From: Anaerobacterium chartisolvens | GTDB lineage: Bacteria; Bacillota; Clostridia; Acetivibrionales; DSM-27016 | NCBI RefSeq assembly: GCF_003337415.1 | Contig: NZ_QPJT01000018.1 | Coordinates: 35,383 to 99,382 of the forward strand | Direction: 5' to 3' | Length of the DNA: 64,000 nt | Shown here: piece by piece, positions 62,966-64,000 of the stretch | Position numbering within the stretch: position 1 is the first letter of the stretch | Layout: every line of letters starts with the position of its first letter | The notes under the pieces: generated by a model | The model's input: the letters and a program-made list of their open reading frames with translations, nothing else | Told to the model about the DNA's origin: nothing | The model's database searches: none | Position numbers and translations under genes: made by a program

Positions 62966-62969
62966 TATA

Positions 62970-63135
62970 TATGCAAGTCAGGAAAGAAATATCTTCCGGG
63001 ACAATTTTTAACAGCATCGGAAAACGTATTTGAGGGAAACGTCTCTGGGGAACGAGCATAAATCCGTTTTCCTTGGATGTATTCCTCACGGGTCTCAAAA
63101 AATTGTTCCTCCAGAAATTTCTTTCCGGCAGCAAT
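62970..63135 (+). repeat. Divergent structured element D1, tandem with R4
   Basis: Same plan as R1-R4 with different stem sequences: outer arms GGAAAGAAAT mirrored at the right end, middle arms ACAATTTTT / AAAAATTGT, apical stem GGAAAACGtATTT / AAATcCGTTTTCC. The loops are conserved: GAGGGAAACGTCTCTGGGG and GGATGTATTCCTCACGGGTC. It begins directly after the endolysin stop and lies 28 bp before R4. Confidence 0.78.
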
Positions 63136-63162
63136 TTCGGCAGCAGTATGGAGAAATAGAAT

Positions 63163-63367
63163 TATATAGGATGCAATAAAGATTTTACAAACATGGAGGA
63201 TATAATTGCTTACAGAAATTTTTAATAGCAACGAAAAGACGCCTTGCTGGGAAATGTCTCACGGGTATGTCATCAGGCGCTTTTCTTAGATGTATTCCTT
63301 ACGGGTGAAAAAAATTTCTTCCATCAAACTATATCCCCCATGTAAAATCTTTATTGCTAAATATATA
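63163..63367 (+). repeat. Structured palindromic element R4, leader of the holin gene
   Basis: Fourth copy: GCAATAAAG / CTTTATTGC outer arms, AGAAATTTTT / AAAAATTTCT middle arms, GAAAAGaCGCCT / AGGCGCTTTTC apical stem, loop GGGAAATGTCTC. It ends 24 nt before the holin start codon. Confidence 0.87.
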
Positions 63368-63391
63368 GAATACAAGAGAGGATGAGAAAAA

Positions 63392-63826
63392 ATGGATGAG
63401 ATACACGGGCTTTTAAGCCGGATTATCGTTGACATAGCGCTGGCGTTGCTTTCGCTGCTCTTTGCCTATGGTGCTGCGGCCGCCGGAAGGCTTGCGCAGA
63501 GGATAAAGGCGGAGGCAAGCCAAATTAAAAGCTCCGAAAGGAGAAAGCTTCTGTTGGATGCCATAGATGATCTTGAGGATATAACCTTTAAGACAGTCGC
63601 ACAGATAGAGCAGACTGCCGCAAAGGAGCTGCGGGCGGCCGTAAAGGACGGCAGGGCCGGCAAATCGGAGCTTATTGCTCTGTCGGAGAGGGCGTATAAT
63701 GAAATTGTATCCGCCCTCACACCCGAGTGCAGATCCCTTATAGATAAAAACTTTGGGAGCTTTTCGCATTATCTTGTAAAAACAATTGAGGCAAAGGTGC
63801 TTGAGCTTAAAAGCAGGGAGGCTTGA
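63392..63826 (+). CDS. LLH-type phage holin
   Basis: A 144-residue protein with one N-terminal membrane segment (RIIVDIALALLSLLFAYGAA) followed by a long charged helical region (~35-140, RIKAEASQIKSSERRKLLLD) typical of the LLH holin family (Phage_holin_6_1). It would make membrane lesions that release the endolysin. It is the last gene of the module and has its own terminator. GAGGATGAGAAAA precedes the ATG. Confidence 0.85.
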   Translation: MDEIHGLLSRIIVDIALALLSLLFAYGAAAAGRLAQRIKAEASQIKSSERRKLLLDAIDDLEDITFKTVAQIEQTAAKELRAAVKDGRAGKSELIALSERAYNEIVSALTPECRSLIDKNFGSFSHYLVKTIEAKVLELKSREA

Positions 63827-63845
63827 TTTGAGAGCCTTTTGCCAG

Positions 63846-63892
63846 GCTGTCTCCAATCGGATTTTTAATCCGGAGGGAGACAGCTTTTTTTA
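63846..63892 (+). terminator. Terminator at the end of the tail-particle module
   Basis: GCTGTCTCC (63846-63854) pairs with GGAGACAGC (63876-63884), with an inner GGATT/AATCC pair and seven T residues. The last ~105 bases of the window show no gene. Confidence 0.93.
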
Positions 63893-64000
63893 GTTTGTTA
63901 TTTTTGGTGGGCGGTCAAAGTAAATGCAACCATTGACAGAGTAACTGGAACTGGGTAGCATTTAGTTATTCCGAAGATGGTTAGAAAAAGATTTAAAACA

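Noticed and set aside
45829..64000. Complete prophage
   Set aside because: No integrase, terminase, portal, capsid or replication gene is seen in the module within the window.

Overview
The window reads as chromosomal DNA from a spore-forming, flagellated anaerobic Firmicute of class Clostridia; I would not name a genus. Sporulation genes (spoIIE, cwlD, splB), an Mbl/FlhO/FlhP cell-shape and flagellar block, a Rex redox repressor with matching operators, an SLH-anchored surface protein and strong AGGAGG-type ribosome binding sites with many TTG/GTG starts all point that way.

Layout. 1-8.3 kb: sugar metabolism, with an AraC regulator (cut by the window edge), rhamnulokinase, rhamnose isomerase and an unusual class II aldolase, then an MscS-type channel, a GntR/UTRA regulator and a SIS-domain amino-sugar enzyme. 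8.6-24.1 kb: spoIIE, a YibE/F membrane protein, a 2191-residue S-layer-type protein carrying a PHP metallohydrolase domain, then mbl, flhO, flhP and a rod-binding protein. 24.4-28.6 kb: fabZ, then on the minus strand a peptide-maturation cassette (TPR-tailed radical SAM/SPASM enzyme plus two small precursor peptides with repeated xYG(I/V)xP cores) and splB. 28.8-40.6 kb: DUF362 ferredoxin, CheX-like, TrmL, M20 peptidase, DUF2156, gap, response regulator/GGDEF, cwlD, ABC-F and rex. 41-45.7 kb: a lone RhuM gene and the aromatic genes aroF-tyrA-aroA.

45.8-63.9 kb is a complete PBSX-like contractile tail module with lysis genes. It has no capsid, portal, terminase or integrase gene, so it looks like a tailocin-type particle. 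An S24 (LexA/CI-type) repressor is transcribed divergently from two sigma-like activators. These are followed by seven 11-bp repeats, then tail terminator, sheath, tube, chaperone with a clear -1 frameshift signal, a very short tape measure, baseplate, two related fibres, XhlA-like protein, two-domain endolysin and LLH-type holin.

Two signals stand out. The first is the radical SAM cassette, whose precursors carry five and two xYG motifs, the type of site at which splicease enzymes excise tyramine. The second is a family of roughly 205-bp elements (four close copies, two divergent copies and one solo end) that sit about 20-36 nt upstream of start codons, always on the sense strand. Their stems vary in sequence while keeping pairing and their internal loops are conserved, so they may be structured leader RNAs or a mobile palindromic element with a strict insertion preference.
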